Position numbers and translations under genes: made by a program. Shown in pieces: positions 18,837 through 28,927 of a stretch of 64,000 bases of DNA (position 1 is its first letter; every line of letters begins with the position of its first letter). The DNA comes from an uncultured SAR86 cluster bacterium. Its GTDB lineage: Bacteria; Pseudomonadota; Gammaproteobacteria; Magnimaribacterales; AG-339-G14. Under the pieces are notes generated by a model, which worked only from the letters and a program-made list of their open reading frames with translations, did not search any database and was not told where the DNA came from. The stretch is taken from positions 130,813 to 194,812 of the forward strand of contig CABZIF010000001.1 of assembly GCA_902525735.1 (NCBI GenBank). Direction: 5' to 3'.

Positions 18837-19602
18837 AGATAGCATTAAAAATACTTTGCTTATTGGAATTGGACTTTGTCTAGTTTGTGCCGCCGTCATT
18901 TCAGTCATAGCTGTAGGCTTAAAGGAACTCCAAAAAAGTAATGCCATATTAGATCAACAAAAAAAAATTGTCGCAGCAGCAGACTTAAAAGGTTTTTACG
19001 GCACTACTGAATCTGCTTTTGACTCTATAGAAGAAAAAATTATTGATATAGAAGAAGGGCTTATTACTGATATTTCAACGGAAAAATACGATCTTTCTAA
19101 GGAATTGAAAAATCCATCTCGGTATATAGCGCTAAGCTCTATTGAGGACATTGCTACCATTAAGAAAAGAGAAAACTTTTCAAAAGTGTTCCTTGAATAC
19201 CGTGAAGATCAATTAAATACTGTAATTCTGCCTGTTAGAGGTTATGGATTGTGGGGAATTCTATACGGATATTTAGCAATTTCTAGTGATTTAAACACGA
19301 TCGTCGGTCTCGAATTTTATCAACATAAGGAAACTCCAGGTCTCGGAGCTGAAGTAGATAATCCTAAATGGAAGGCTCTTTGGAGGGGAAAAAAGATTTA
19401 TGACGAAAACGGAGAAATTCTTATTAAAGTTGTTAAGGGAAAAGTGGATAATAACAGTGATATGTCCACTTATGAGGTAGATGGTTTATCGGGAGCAACT
19501 TTAACCAGCAATGGGGTATCTAACTTATTGGCTTATTGGTTGGGTGATAGTGGTTTCAAAAAGTTTTTAAATAATTTAAAACAGGAAAATATAAATGGCT
19601 AA
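18826..19602 (+). CDS. nqrC: Na+-translocating NADH:quinone reductase subunit C
   Basis: Single-span subunit with a periplasmic domain bearing covalent FMN. The 258-residue protein has one N-terminal membrane helix (about 10-33), [14 protein letters not shown], the [16 protein letters not shown] block and the FMN attachment motif [12 protein letters not shown] near residue 222, with the acceptor Thr in SGAT. It overlaps nqrD by eight bases. The flavin would be installed by the ApbE encoded downstream. Confidence 0.96.
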   Translation: MQNKDSIKNTLLIGIGLCLVCAAVISVIAVGLKELQKSNAILDQQKKIVAAADLKGFYGTTESAFDSIEEKIIDIEEGLITDISTEKYDLSKELKNPSRYIALSSIEDIATIKKRENFSKVFLEYREDQLNTVILPVRGYGLWGILYGYLAISSDLNTIVGLEFYQHKETPGLGAEVDNPKWKALWRGKKIYDENGEILIKVVKGKVDNNSDMSTYEVDGLSGATLTSNGVSNLLAYWLGDSGFKKFLNNLKQENING

Positions 19603-20266
19603 AACTTCGGAAGTATTGTTATCTCCGATATTCAAAGACAACCCAATTGCTTTACAAGTTTTGGGTATTTGTTCTGCTTTGGCAGTAACTAGCAAGCTCT
19701 ATCCAACTTTAATTATGTGTGTCGCCTTAACTGCAACAATTACGTTATCCAATTTTTTCATTTCATTAATAAGAAACATAGTTCCTAGCAACATAAGGAT
19801 TATTGTTCAAATGACAATTATTTCTTCTTTAGTAATTATCGTTGATCAACTTTTGAAAGCTTATGATTACGAGACGAGTAAAACTCTTTCAGTATTCGTA
19901 GGTCTAATTATCACCAATTGTATTGTCATGGGACGTGCTGAGGCTTATGCCATGCAAAATGGTCCCTATATGAGTATGGTTGATGGGTTTGGAAATGGAT
20001 TGGGTTACAGCGTGATTTTGATTATCGTTGGTTCTATAAGAGAGCTAATAGGAAGCGGACAATTATTAGGGGTACAAATTCTTCCTTTAGTCTCTGAAGG
20101 TGGATGGTATGTAAGTAATAATTTTTTTCTATTGCCACCAAGCTCTTTTTTGATAATTGGATTATTTATATGGTTTTTAAGATCTTGGAAGACCGAACAA
20201 GTAGAGCCAGCTGAATTTAAAATGAGCAAGAATGCTCCAAAAGAAGTAAAGGTAGATCATGCTTGA
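19595..20266 (+). CDS. nqrD: Na+-translocating NADH:quinone reductase subunit D
   Basis: Six-helix membrane subunit that with NqrE holds an Fe-S centre at the subunit interface. The 223-residue protein begins [26 protein letters not shown] and contains the pivotal [15 protein letters not shown] block (about 106-120) with its Cys. It overlaps nqrE by eight bases and is paralogous to it, with the opposite membrane topology in the known enzyme. Confidence 0.96.
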   Translation: MAKTSEVLLSPIFKDNPIALQVLGICSALAVTSKLYPTLIMCVALTATITLSNFFISLIRNIVPSNIRIIVQMTIISSLVIIVDQLLKAYDYETSKTLSVFVGLIITNCIVMGRAEAYAMQNGPYMSMVDGFGNGLGYSVILIIVGSIRELIGSGQLLGVQILPLVSEGGWYVSNNFFLLPPSSFLIIGLFIWFLRSWKTEQVEPAEFKMSKNAPKEVKVDHA

Positions 20267-20870
20267 GAGTTATTTAAGTATATTTATCAATGCTGTCTTT
20301 ATAGAGAATATAGCGCTCTCGGTGTTTCTTGGAATGTGCACCTTTATTGCAATCTCAAAAAAAATAGATGCTGCAATCGGTCTTGGAATAGCTGTCATTG
20401 TAATTATTGGAATCACAGTTCCTTTAAATAATTTAATTTATACGTACATTCTTAAAGAAGGCGCATTGGCTTGGTTGGGTTTCCCAGAAGTTTCCCTAGA
20501 GTTTGTTGGACTTATAAGTTATATAGGTGTCATAGCGGCTACCGTTCAAATTTTAGAAATGTTTTTAGATAGATACGTGCCAGTGTTATACAACGCCCTG
20601 GGAATTTTTCTACCATTGATTACAGTCAATTGTGCAATTTTGGGTGCCTCTTTGTTCATGGTCGAGAAGAGTCTAGCTTTTGGAGAAAGTGTTGTTTACG
20701 GATTAGGTGCTGGAGTAGGTTGGGCCCTTGCAATTGCTATGCTTGCTGGAATTAGAGAAAAGCTTAAATACAGCGATATTCCCGATGGTTTACAAGGATT
20801 AGGTATTACCTTTATAACTGTTGGTTTGATGTGCTTTGGATTTATGTCTTTTGGGGGTATAAGTATTTAA
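20259..20870 (+). CDS. nqrE: Na+-translocating NADH:quinone reductase subunit E
   Basis: Partner of NqrD in the membrane Fe-S site. The 203-residue protein has six hydrophobic segments; [20 protein letters not shown] (about 26-45) and [15 protein letters not shown] (about 124-138) contain the conserved cysteines. The stop overlaps the nqrF start as TAATG, so translation is coupled. Confidence 0.96.
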   Translation: MLESYLSIFINAVFIENIALSVFLGMCTFIAISKKIDAAIGLGIAVIVIIGITVPLNNLIYTYILKEGALAWLGFPEVSLEFVGLISYIGVIAATVQILEMFLDRYVPVLYNALGIFLPLITVNCAILGASLFMVEKSLAFGESVVYGLGAGVGWALAIAMLAGIREKLKYSDIPDGLQGLGITFITVGLMCFGFMSFGGISI

Positions 20871-22102
20871 TGGTTAACATGATAGAAATAGCATTGGGCA
20901 TCGTAGCATTCACATTAATAGTGAACATGATGATTTTCGTTATTTTGTTTGCTAGAACTAGATTAGTTTCTACAGGAGACGTGACAGTTGAGATCAATGG
21001 CGACCCTGAAAAAACTATTACGGTACCAGCAGGTGGCAAATTACTTCAAACGCTCGCAGAACAAGATTTATTTTTATCTTCAGCTTGTGGTGGTGGCGGA
21101 ACTTGTGCTCAATGCAGATGTCAGGTTTTTGATGGTGGAGGCTCAATTTTAGCGACGGAAGAAGCGCATTTTAATAATAGAGAAAAGAAAGATTTTTGGC
21201 GATTGTCATGTCAGGTTCCTGTTAAAAGTGATATGAAAATCACCGTTCCCGATGAAGTTTTTGGAGCCAAAAAATGGGAAACTACTGTTAAATCAAACGA
21301 AAATGTTGCAACTTTTATTAAAGAACTAATATTAGAACTGCCTGAAGGAGAAGCTGTAGGTTTTGACGCAGGAGGTTATGTTCAAATGGAAATTCCTGCT
21401 TATGAGGCTGATTATAAAAACTTTGAAATTGAAAAAGAGTACTTGGAAGACTGGGAAAAATTTAAAGTTCTTGAAAATAAGTCCATTGTAAAAGAACCTG
21501 TAATAAGAGCTTATTCAATGGCAAATTACCCTGAGGAGAAAGGTATTATGAAATTCAATATCAGAATTGCTAGTCCTCCTCCAGGAACAGATTTTCCCCC
21601 TGGTGAAGCATCATCATATTTATTCAATCTAAAAAAAGGTGATAAGTTGACTATTTTTGGGCCATTTGGAGAATTCATGGCTAAGGATACTCAAAATGAA
21701 ATGGTATTCATTGGCGGTGGAGCAGGTATGGCACCAATGAGATCTCATATTTTTGACCAGCTTTTACGATTAGATTCCACAAGAAAAATATCTTTCTGGT
21801 ATGGAGCAAGAAGTCTCAAAGAAATGTTTTATGATGAAGAATTTAGAGAACTTGAAAAAAAATACGAAAATTTCTCTTATCATACTGCTTTATCCGATCC
21901 ACTTCCGGAAGATAGTTGGAGCGGTTATACAGGTTTCATAAGCCATGTTCTCCATGATAATTATTTGGTTAATCACCCAACACCTGAAGATTGCGAGTAC
22001 TATATGTGCGGACCGCCGATGATGATGGATGCAGCATTCAAAATGCTCGATAGTCTCGGGGTTGAGCCTGAAAACATCATGTTTGATGATTTCGGTGGCT
22101 AA
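20870..22102 (+). CDS. nqrF: Na+-translocating NADH:quinone reductase subunit F
   Basis: NADH entry subunit: N-terminal membrane anchor, 2Fe-2S ferredoxin domain, then FAD and NADH domains. I use the ATG at 20870 fused to the nqrE stop, giving 410 residues (about 408 in Vibrio); an upstream frame extension into nqrE is not needed. Seen: anchor helix (about 6-24), cluster Cys in [16 protein letters not shown] and in [11 protein letters not shown] motif [15 protein letters not shown] motif [13 protein letters not shown], and the C-terminal [10 protein letters not shown] and FDDFGG. A second ATG nine bases on is an alternative start. Confidence 0.96.
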   Translation: MVNMIEIALGIVAFTLIVNMMIFVILFARTRLVSTGDVTVEINGDPEKTITVPAGGKLLQTLAEQDLFLSSACGGGGTCAQCRCQVFDGGGSILATEEAHFNNREKKDFWRLSCQVPVKSDMKITVPDEVFGAKKWETTVKSNENVATFIKELILELPEGEAVGFDAGGYVQMEIPAYEADYKNFEIEKEYLEDWEKFKVLENKSIVKEPVIRAYSMANYPEEKGIMKFNIRIASPPPGTDFPPGEASSYLFNLKKGDKLTIFGPFGEFMAKDTQNEMVFIGGGAGMAPMRSHIFDQLLRLDSTRKISFWYGARSLKEMFYDEEFRELEKKYENFSYHTALSDPLPEDSWSGYTGFISHVLHDNYLVNHPTPEDCEYYMCGPPMMMDAAFKMLDSLGVEPENIMFDDFGG

Positions 22103-22104
22103 TA

Positions 22105-22926
22105 ATGCCAAAAACCTTTCTCTTTCTTTTTTTTGGTCTCATTTTCTTAAGTTGTTCAAACGAATCTAGCCAAAAAATAATTCAAGGAGAGATTTATGGT
22201 ACTACTTGGCAGTTAAAGTACTTTTCTGAAAATAAAGAAGTTCCTATAAAAGCAATCATTATAAAGGAGCTGAATAGAATTGATGACCTTTTTTCTCATT
22301 ATAAAGACGATTCACTGACTTCCCTTATAAATAATAACAAGATTGATTTAAGAGAAGCAGATGAGGAATGGAGAAAGCTAGATCAACTTGGATGGAATAT
22401 TCACAGTAAATCAAAAGGTTATTTTAATCATAAAATTATGGGTAATTATGACTTTAATTCTTTTGCGAAAGGATATGCTGTTGATAAAGTTTCTGATCTT
22501 TTAAAAGCCAATAACATTAATAATTATATGATTGAGATAGGAGGGGAATTAAGGTTTGAAGGTTTGAACAAATCCAAACCCTGGTCTTTTGCTATCGAAG
22601 ACCCGTCTTTGTCTAAAACTATTCATAAAAAGTTTTCTGTTTTAAGAAATCTATCAATCGCATCTTCAGGAAATTACAGAAATCCAGGACATATACTCGA
22701 TCCAAATACTTCTAAACCTTCCAAGACAAACTTATTAAGTGTCACAGTGATTGATGAGAACTCAACAACTCTTGCAGATGCCTGGGCTACTGCTCTTTAC
22801 GCTTCACAAAGCAATGACTGGCTTAATTTGGCTAATCAGAACAACTTAAATGCTTATTTTATTTACGGTGAGGAAGAAAAAGTTAAAATTATCACTACAT
22901 CTAAGTGGTCTGAATTGGTAGAATAA
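22105..22926 (+). CDS. apbE: FAD:protein FMN transferase ApbE
   Basis: ApbE transfers FMN from FAD to Thr residues of NqrB and NqrC in the periplasm. The 273-residue protein is a predicted lipoprotein (signal helix then lipobox FLSC with Cys17). It has YGTTWQLKY, FNSFAKGYAVDKV, YMIEIGGELRFEG and the C-terminal SVTVIDENSTTLADAWATALYA, all ApbE blocks. It is shorter than the roughly 340-residue enterobacterial protein but retains the core. It starts two bases after nqrF, and its targets are encoded just upstream. Confidence 0.94.
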   Translation: MPKTFLFLFFGLIFLSCSNESSQKIIQGEIYGTTWQLKYFSENKEVPIKAIIIKELNRIDDLFSHYKDDSLTSLINNNKIDLREADEEWRKLDQLGWNIHSKSKGYFNHKIMGNYDFNSFAKGYAVDKVSDLLKANNINNYMIEIGGELRFEGLNKSKPWSFAIEDPSLSKTIHKKFSVLRNLSIASSGNYRNPGHILDPNTSKPSKTNLLSVTVIDENSTTLADAWATALYASQSNDWLNLANQNNLNAYFIYGEEEKVKIITTSKWSELVE

Positions 22927-22930
22927 ACTT

Positions 22931-23089
22931 ATGGCTACAATAGTTTTTGCATTAATAGTAGTTGCCTTGTCGATCGGAGGCATGGCGATAGGCTTGATTC
23001 TAAATAAAAAACCTTTACAGCCTAGCTGCGGAGGGATCTACCTTGAAAAGGGAGATACTTGTAGTGTTTGCGGTAAAGTGAGAGATTAG
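22931..23089 (+). CDS. nqrM: Nqr maturation factor NqrM
   Basis: A 52-residue protein with one N-terminal membrane helix (about 3-24) and a cysteine cluster: Cys33 in PSCGG, Cys44 and Cys47 in CSVC. This matches NqrM, which I know as a small factor required for Nqr maturation, probably delivering iron to the NqrD/NqrE site, and encoded after apbE as here. The ATG at 22931 follows apbE by four bases. The TAG stop interlocks with the convergent aceA stop over four bases. Confidence 0.9.
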   Translation: MATIVFALIVVALSIGGMAIGLILNKKPLQPSCGGIYLEKGDTCSVCGKVRD

Positions 23090-24690
23090 AATTGATTCAT
23101 GGTGTTATCTGCACCACCAGCCTTCAAAGCATTTTCACCAGAGAAGTATTCTTTGTGAGTATCGCCAACAGTTGAACCAGCTAAATCCTGATGCTTAACA
23201 GAAGACATTTCTCTTCTAATTTCTGCTCTTTGAATTTCTTTTACGTAGGCCAACATACCTTTATCTCCAAAATAACCTTCCGATAGAACTGCTGTTCCCA
23301 AAGCCGTTTCATGATAAGTCGGCAAAGTAATGAGATGGTGGAATATTCCTGCTTCTCTGGCCGCGTCCTTTTGAAAATCTTGAATTAATTGATCGGCTTC
23401 TGCTGCTAACTCACTATCATCAAATTTTACATCCATAAGACCTCTTGGAGCTTTTGCTGGGTCTGGATAATTGCTTACGTCTTTGCCGGCAGCTACCCAT
23501 TCGCCATAGACCTGTTCTCTAAAAGATAAAGTCCAATTGAAAGAAGGTGAGTTGTTGTAAACAAGCTTAGCGCTTGGCTCAGTTTCTCTTATTTTGTTAA
23601 CCATCTCGGCAATTTGAGCGACATTTGGTTTTTCAGTTTCTATCCAAAGCAGATCCGCCCCATTTTGAAGACTTGTTATACAGTCTAAAACCACTCGGTC
23701 GAAACCAGTACCATTTCTAAACTTATATAATCCATTAGCCAATCTGACAGGCTTTACTAAAATACCATTTTGATGAATCGAAATATCATTTTCATTTAAT
23801 TGATTTAAATCTTGAATTTCTTCAGTTTCAAGAAAAGAATTGTATTGATCAGCTAAATCTCCCGGCTCTTTCGAAACAGGAACCTTTTGAGTAAGGCCAG
23901 CTCCTAAGGAATCTGTTCTTGCAACAATAATTCCATTTTCAACACCCAATTCTAAAAAAGCATATCGAACAGCATTTATTTTTGAAAGAAAATCTTCATG
24001 CGGTACGGTAACTTTGCCGTCTTGGTGACCACATTGTTTTTCATCTGAAACTTGATTTTCTATTTGAATGCAACACGCACCTGCTTGAATCATTTTTTTA
24101 GCCAACAAATAAGTTGCTTCTTCATTTCCAAAACCGGCATCGATGTCAGCAATAATAGGCACGACATGAGTTTCAAAATTATCTATTCTAGAAATAATTT
24201 CATCTGTTTTAGAACCACTCTTGTAAGCTTCATCTAACTCATTGAATAGATGTTGAAGTTGAACTGAATCGGCTCTTTTTAAAAAAGTATAAATTTCTTT
24301 TATCAGATTTGGCACGGTTGTCTTTTCATGCATACTTTGGTCCGGTAGGGGGCCGAATTCAGATCTTAATGCTGCAACCATCCAACCACTAAGGTAAACA
24401 TATGATTTTGCCGTTGTTTTTTGAGATTTTTTTATCTCCATCATCATTTGTTGAGCTGTAAAACCATGCCAACAACCAAGAGATTGAGTATATTTTGAAG
24501 AATCTCCATCGTAATCTTTCATGTCAGCGTGCATGATATCGGCAGTGTACCTAGCAATATCTAAGCCCGAATGAAATCTATTTTGAAGTCTCATTCTTGC
24601 TGCACTTTCAGCGTTGATATGCTTAAGAAGATTAGGTTCCTTCTCTCTGAGATCAGTGTAATGATCAAGCATTTCTTTGTATTTCAACAT
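23086..24690 (-). CDS. aceA: Isocitrate lyase, long form
   Basis: Splits isocitrate into succinate and glyoxylate, the first step of the glyoxylate shunt, allowing growth on acetyl-CoA. The 534-residue length places it with the long ICL of Pseudomonas and relatives. The active-site motif reads KQCGH (about 218-222), and PIIADIDAGFGNEEATYLLAKKMIQAGA precedes it in the usual position. AGGGGA sits just ahead of the ATG, and TATAAA (24710-24715, minus) is a possible -10. No malate synthase gene is visible nearby. purB lies upstream on the same strand with a 29-base gap. Confidence 0.96.
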   Translation of the reverse strand: MLKYKEMLDHYTDLREKEPNLLKHINAESAARMRLQNRFHSGLDIARYTADIMHADMKDYDGDSSKYTQSLGCWHGFTAQQMMMEIKKSQKTTAKSYVYLSGWMVAALRSEFGPLPDQSMHEKTTVPNLIKEIYTFLKRADSVQLQHLFNELDEAYKSGSKTDEIISRIDNFETHVVPIIADIDAGFGNEEATYLLAKKMIQAGACCIQIENQVSDEKQCGHQDGKVTVPHEDFLSKINAVRYAFLELGVENGIIVARTDSLGAGLTQKVPVSKEPGDLADQYNSFLETEEIQDLNQLNENDISIHQNGILVKPVRLANGLYKFRNGTGFDRVVLDCITSLQNGADLLWIETEKPNVAQIAEMVNKIRETEPSAKLVYNNSPSFNWTLSFREQVYGEWVAAGKDVSNYPDPAKAPRGLMDVKFDDSELAAEADQLIQDFQKDAAREAGIFHHLITLPTYHETALGTAVLSEGYFGDKGMLAYVKEIQRAEIRREMSSVKHQDLAGSTVGDTHKEYFSGENALKAGGADNTMNQF

Positions 24691-24719
24691 GGAGTTCCCC
24701 TGAATTGTGTTTATAAGTT

Positions 24720-26084
24720 TTAAATCTCTTTGGCTAATTTCTCGGCCAGGCCGGTATATTTTAATGGAGTTAACTGAGAAAGTTTAGCTTTATCTTTTTC
24801 ACTTATATCCAAGGTTGCTATGATATCTAAATAGATTTTTTTATCAAACGGTTTTCCTCTTGAAATCTTTTTAATCAAGTCATAACTATTGGCAATTTTA
24901 TTTTTTCTCATTATTGTTTGAAGCGGCTCAGCAAGAACCTCCCAGCTATTTTCTAAATCCTCTTTAATTTGTTTTTTATTTGCCTCAATTTTAGAAAACC
25001 CTTTAAGTAAAGATTTGTATGCTAAGTAGGAATATCCTAGAGCGGAGCCCAAATTTCTTAACGTTGTTGAATCGGATAAATCTCTTTGAAACCTTGAAAT
25101 TTGAATCTTATCTTTTAAAGCTGACGAAATGGAGTTCGATAGAGTTAAGTTTCCTTCTGCATTTTCAAAATCTATAGGATTTACTTTATGCGGCATAGTT
25201 GATGAGCCCACTTCTCCTGTAACAATTAATTGTTTTAAATATCCTTTTGAAATATACAACCAACAATCTTTTGATATATCTAGGAGAACGTTATTAAGAT
25301 TTTCCATTGTTGAAATAATAGTTACCATTTCGTCTTTCAATTCGATTTGGGTTGAGTATTTAGACCAATTCAAGCCAAGGGATTTTACAAACTTTTCAGA
25401 TAAAGATTGCCAATTCACCTTATCATCAGTTATCACATGCGCATTATAATTACCTACTGCACCATTAAACTTACCGCTAGGATTTAAGGATTTTAAAAGA
25501 TTCAAATGGTATTTAATTCTTTCATGAAAATTTGCAATTTCTTTACCCAAAGTTGTGGGTGATGCAGTTTGACCATGAGTAAAAGATAACATGGGTAACT
25601 TAGACCACTTTTTGGATTTAGATTTCAAATCTTTCAAAAGCAATGAATTTATCTCTTTGAATTCATTGTCTAGATAACCTTTTAGCATTAAATTGTAAGA
25701 CAAGTTATTGATATCTTCAGAAGTACAAAATAAATGTATAAATTCTGAGTATTTTTTAAGATTAAGAAGTTCTAACTTTTTTCCAATAAATATTTCTACT
25801 GCTTTAACATCATGATTAGTTTTAGCTTCTATTTTTTTTATCTGCTCTGCATCTTTTAAAGAAAACTCATCAATTATTTTTAACAATGAAGTTTCTTTAT
25901 TTTTAGACAATGCAGGAACAAAACTCAAACTTTTATTGCGAGACATAAAAATAAGCCAGTTGATTTCAACAAGAACTCTATTTTTTATTAAGGCAAATTC
26001 GCTGAAATATTGTTCTAGATCCCTTAATTTAGTTGAGTATCTTCCATCTAAAGGAGAGATTGAATTAAGAGTATTTTTCAGCAT
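24720..26084 (-). CDS. purB: Adenylosuccinate lyase
   Basis: Acts twice in purine synthesis, releasing fumarate from SAICAR and from adenylosuccinate. The 454-residue protein has the fumarase/lyase superfamily signature GSSTMPHKVNPIDFENAEGN (about 290-309), the early SPLDGRYSTKLRDL and the THGQTASPTTLGKE block (about 165-178). It follows mnmA on the same strand with a 37-base gap, the mnmA-purB order being common in gammaproteobacteria. Confidence 0.96.
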   Translation of the reverse strand: MLKNTLNSISPLDGRYSTKLRDLEQYFSEFALIKNRVLVEINWLIFMSRNKSLSFVPALSKNKETSLLKIIDEFSLKDAEQIKKIEAKTNHDVKAVEIFIGKKLELLNLKKYSEFIHLFCTSEDINNLSYNLMLKGYLDNEFKEINSLLLKDLKSKSKKWSKLPMLSFTHGQTASPTTLGKEIANFHERIKYHLNLLKSLNPSGKFNGAVGNYNAHVITDDKVNWQSLSEKFVKSLGLNWSKYSTQIELKDEMVTIISTMENLNNVLLDISKDCWLYISKGYLKQLIVTGEVGSSTMPHKVNPIDFENAEGNLTLSNSISSALKDKIQISRFQRDLSDSTTLRNLGSALGYSYLAYKSLLKGFSKIEANKKQIKEDLENSWEVLAEPLQTIMRKNKIANSYDLIKKISRGKPFDKKIYLDIIATLDISEKDKAKLSQLTPLKYTGLAEKLAKEI

Positions 26085-26121
26085 GAGAAGCTTATTTATT
26101 ATACATTAAATCGTCGATACA

Positions 26122-27189
26122 TTATTCAATTTCGCCTCCCCCCAAACAGATATCACCAGAGTATAAAACTACAGATTGCCCCGGAGTAATCGCACGTTGG
26201 GGTACATCAAATTTAATACTCCAGCCATTAGCTATTTCTTGTAGAGTGCAAGCTTGCTCTTTTTGTCGGTATCGAATTTTTGCAGTTATATTTTTTAGAT
26301 AAGGGATAGTTTCAACTAGCCAATTTATTTTTTTAACAGTTAACTCAGATTTAAAAAGCAAAGGGTGATTATTATCTTGTACAACAGTCAAAGAATTTTT
26401 TTGATTGTCTTTAGCTGCGACATACCAGGGTTGTTCTAATGAGCCTTTAATACCCCCAATTCCAAGACCTTGTCTTTGACCAAGAGTGTAAAAATAAACA
26501 CCGTTATGTTCACCAATTAAATTTTGGTTTTCATCATAAATATCTCCCTTTTTTACGGGTAAATAATTAGATAAAAATTCTGGAAATGGTCTTTCCCCAA
26601 TAAAACAAATGCCGGTGCTATCTTTTTTGTTATGCGTAACCAGATCTCTACTTTTGGCTATTTCTCTAACTTGGCTTTTTTCTATATCACCAATAGGAAA
26701 TAAACATTTATTTAGAACCTCTTTATTAATGTCGTTTAAGAAGTAAGTTTGATCTTTCGATTGATCGTGAGACTTTTTTAGTAAACATGAGAGTCCTTTT
26801 TGTTCAATTTGACAATAGTGACCAGTAGCAATCTGATCAAAATTATTCTCAATTGCGTAATCGTAAAAAGCATCAAATTTTATAAATTTGTTGCAAAATA
26901 TATCTGGATTAGGAGTTTTTCCATTTTTCAAGCTATCTAAAAAATATTCAAAAACTTTCTCTTTGTACTCTTTTGCAAAGTTGAGCTGAATGAGTTCGAT
27001 ACCTAATTTATCGCAAACTCGAGCAGCATCAAAAAAATCTTCTTTCACACTGCAATAGGGAGTGCCATCGTCGTCTTCCCAATTTTTCATGAAAGCACCA
27101 GTTACTTCAAAACCTTTAGCTTTTAAAATTGCAGCAGAAACCGAAGAATCAACTCCTCCTGAGACACCTACCAGTACTTTATTTGCCAT
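26122..27189 (-). CDS. mnmA: tRNA-specific 2-thiouridylase
   Basis: MnmA thiolates position 2 of the wobble uridine in tRNA-Lys, -Glu and -Gln. The 355-residue protein begins with the PP-loop VLVGVSGGVDSSVSA (4-18). The two catalytic cysteines lie in NPDIFCNKFIKF (Cys about 98) and DSTGICFIGERPF (Cys about 195), and TYFLNDI and YTLGQRQGLGIGG are also typical. It is divergent from icd; a TATAAT (27212-27217) sits in the 60-base gap. Confidence 0.97.
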   Translation of the reverse strand: MANKVLVGVSGGVDSSVSAAILKAKGFEVTGAFMKNWEDDDGTPYCSVKEDFFDAARVCDKLGIELIQLNFAKEYKEKVFEYFLDSLKNGKTPNPDIFCNKFIKFDAFYDYAIENNFDQIATGHYCQIEQKGLSCLLKKSHDQSKDQTYFLNDINKEVLNKCLFPIGDIEKSQVREIAKSRDLVTHNKKDSTGICFIGERPFPEFLSNYLPVKKGDIYDENQNLIGEHNGVYFYTLGQRQGLGIGGIKGSLEQPWYVAAKDNQKNSLTVVQDNNHPLLFKSELTVKKINWLVETIPYLKNITAKIRYRQKEQACTLQEIANGWSIKFDVPQRAITPGQSVVLYSGDICLGGGEIE

Positions 27190-27249
27190 AACTTAGACCT
27201 TTAAAAAATGTTATAATATTCAAAAGATTTGCAATTCTAAATCGTTTAT

Positions 27250-28569
27250 ATGGAATTTAAAAATATTACAGTCCCAGAAAGTGGGGAAAAAATAACCCAT
27301 GATTACAAGGGAAACTTAATCGTCCCTGACAATCCAATCATTCCTTTCATAGAGGGTGATGGTATTGGAACAGACATCACCCCAGTTATGCTCAAGGTTA
27401 TCGATCATGCCGTGCAAAAAGCATATGGTGGTAAAAAGAAAATTAATTGGATGGAAGTTTATTGCGGAGAAAAATCTTTGAAAGTATACGGCGATGACGA
27501 ATGGCTTCCGGATGAAACCATTGATGCTTTAAAAGAGTTTTCAGTAGGTATAAAAGGTCCATTAACAACTCCTATCGGAGGAGGGATAAGATCTTTAAAC
27601 GTTGCCTTGAGACAGAAATTAGACCTTTTTCTATGTCAACGCCCCATTCGATACTTTGAGGGCGTGCCGACTCCAGTACTGAAACCAGAACTCACTGATA
27701 TGACTGTCTTTCGTGAAAATTCTGAAGATATCTACACTGGCATTGAATTTCAAGCTGGAAGTGAAGAAGCTGAAAAGGTTATCAAATTTTTAGTTGAAGA
27801 GATGAAAGTTGAAAACATTCGTTTTGAGCAAAATTGTGGAATTGGAGTTAAAAATATTTCAAAAGAAGGCTCTGAAAGATTGGTAAGAAAGGCAATTGAA
27901 TATGCAATTGATCATGATAGATCCTCTGTCACATTGGTTCATAAAGGTAATATCATGAAATTCACTGAAGGCTCATTTAAGGAATGGGGCTACAGCCTAG
28001 CCGAAAAAGAATTCGAGGCTTCTAGTTTGGACGGTGGAGAGTGGATGGAAATTAGAAACCCAAAAACAAATAGACCAATCATAATCAAAGACGTTATTAC
28101 TGATAATTTTCTACAACAAATTCTAATTAGACCAGTTGATTATGATGTCATCGCAACGATGAACTTGAACGGAGATTTTATATCGGATGCATTGGCCGCA
28201 AAAGTTGGAGGCTTGGGATTAGCACCAGGGGCAAATATAGGAGATTCAGTGGCTTTATTCGAAGCAACGCATGGCACAGCGCCGAAGTATGCTGGCAAAG
28301 ATAAAATAAATCCTTCCTCATTGATTCTTTCTGCACACATGATGCTAGAACACCTAGGTTGGCAAGAGGCAGCTGATTACGTTCTCAAAGGTATTAGTTG
28401 GTCCATTCAATCTAAGCTAGTAACTTATGATTTAGATAGATTGATGGATGGTGCAACTTTATTAAAATGTTCAGAGTTCGGCGAATCAATAATCTCTGGT
28501 ATGGAAATAATAGACAAAACAGATGCTAATGAGGAGCCTAAGATTAAATTAGTGAAAGACGAAGTATAA
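27250..28569 (+). CDS. icd: Isocitrate dehydrogenase, NADP type
   Basis: Oxidatively decarboxylates isocitrate to 2-oxoglutarate in the TCA cycle, competing with isocitrate lyase encoded 2.6 kb away. The 439-residue protein is of the E. coli type: [32 protein letters not shown] (the regulatory phospho-Ser site of E. coli lies in the matching NSED), [13 protein letters not shown], and [20 protein letters not shown] possible -10 TATAAT lies at 27212-27217. No gene for the ICD kinase/phosphatase (aceK) is seen here. Confidence 0.96.
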   Translation: MEFKNITVPESGEKITHDYKGNLIVPDNPIIPFIEGDGIGTDITPVMLKVIDHAVQKAYGGKKKINWMEVYCGEKSLKVYGDDEWLPDETIDALKEFSVGIKGPLTTPIGGGIRSLNVALRQKLDLFLCQRPIRYFEGVPTPVLKPELTDMTVFRENSEDIYTGIEFQAGSEEAEKVIKFLVEEMKVENIRFEQNCGIGVKNISKEGSERLVRKAIEYAIDHDRSSVTLVHKGNIMKFTEGSFKEWGYSLAEKEFEASSLDGGEWMEIRNPKTNRPIIIKDVITDNFLQQILIRPVDYDVIATMNLNGDFISDALAAKVGGLGLAPGANIGDSVALFEATHGTAPKYAGKDKINPSSLILSAHMMLEHLGWQEAADYVLKGISWSIQSKLVTYDLDRLMDGATLLKCSEFGESIISGMEIIDKTDANEEPKIKLVKDEV

Positions 28570-28576
28570 ATTGAAA

Positions 28577-28927
28577 ATGTCACACAATTATTTGAAAAAT
28601 AATAATGCCAATGAATTTGACGATAACTCATCTGTTTTAGTTAAACCCTCAGACCCAATACTTAAAAGACCACCTTTGTATCATGTAGTATTATTGAACG
28701 ATGATTACACTCCCATGGAATTTGTAATTTATGTCTTACAATCGTTCTTTGGATTCGATAAAGAAAAAGCAACGCAAATCATGTTGTCTGTTCATACCAA
28801 AGGCAAAGGCATATGTGGAGTTTTTACTAGGGAAGTGGCTGAGACAAAATCAATGCACATCAATAATTTTGCCCAACAAAATGAACACCCTTTAATTAGT
28901 GAGATCGAACCAGCAGAGGACGAATAA
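28577..28927 (+). CDS. clpS: ATP-dependent Clp protease adaptor ClpS
   Basis: ClpS delivers N-degron substrates to ClpAP. The 116-residue protein has a variable N-terminal tail and the conserved core [20 protein letters not shown] (about 33-52), then AVHTKGKG-like [21 protein letters not shown]. The N-degron pocket residues (ND of LLNDDYTPM) are retained. I choose the ATG at 28577; a TTG six bases upstream is possible. It is directly followed by clpA with no gap, the standard arrangement. Confidence 0.96.
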   Translation: MSHNYLKNNNANEFDDNSSVLVKPSDPILKRPPLYHVVLLNDDYTPMEFVIYVLQSFFGFDKEKATQIMLSVHTKGKGICGVFTREVAETKSMHINNFAQQNEHPLISEIEPAEDE

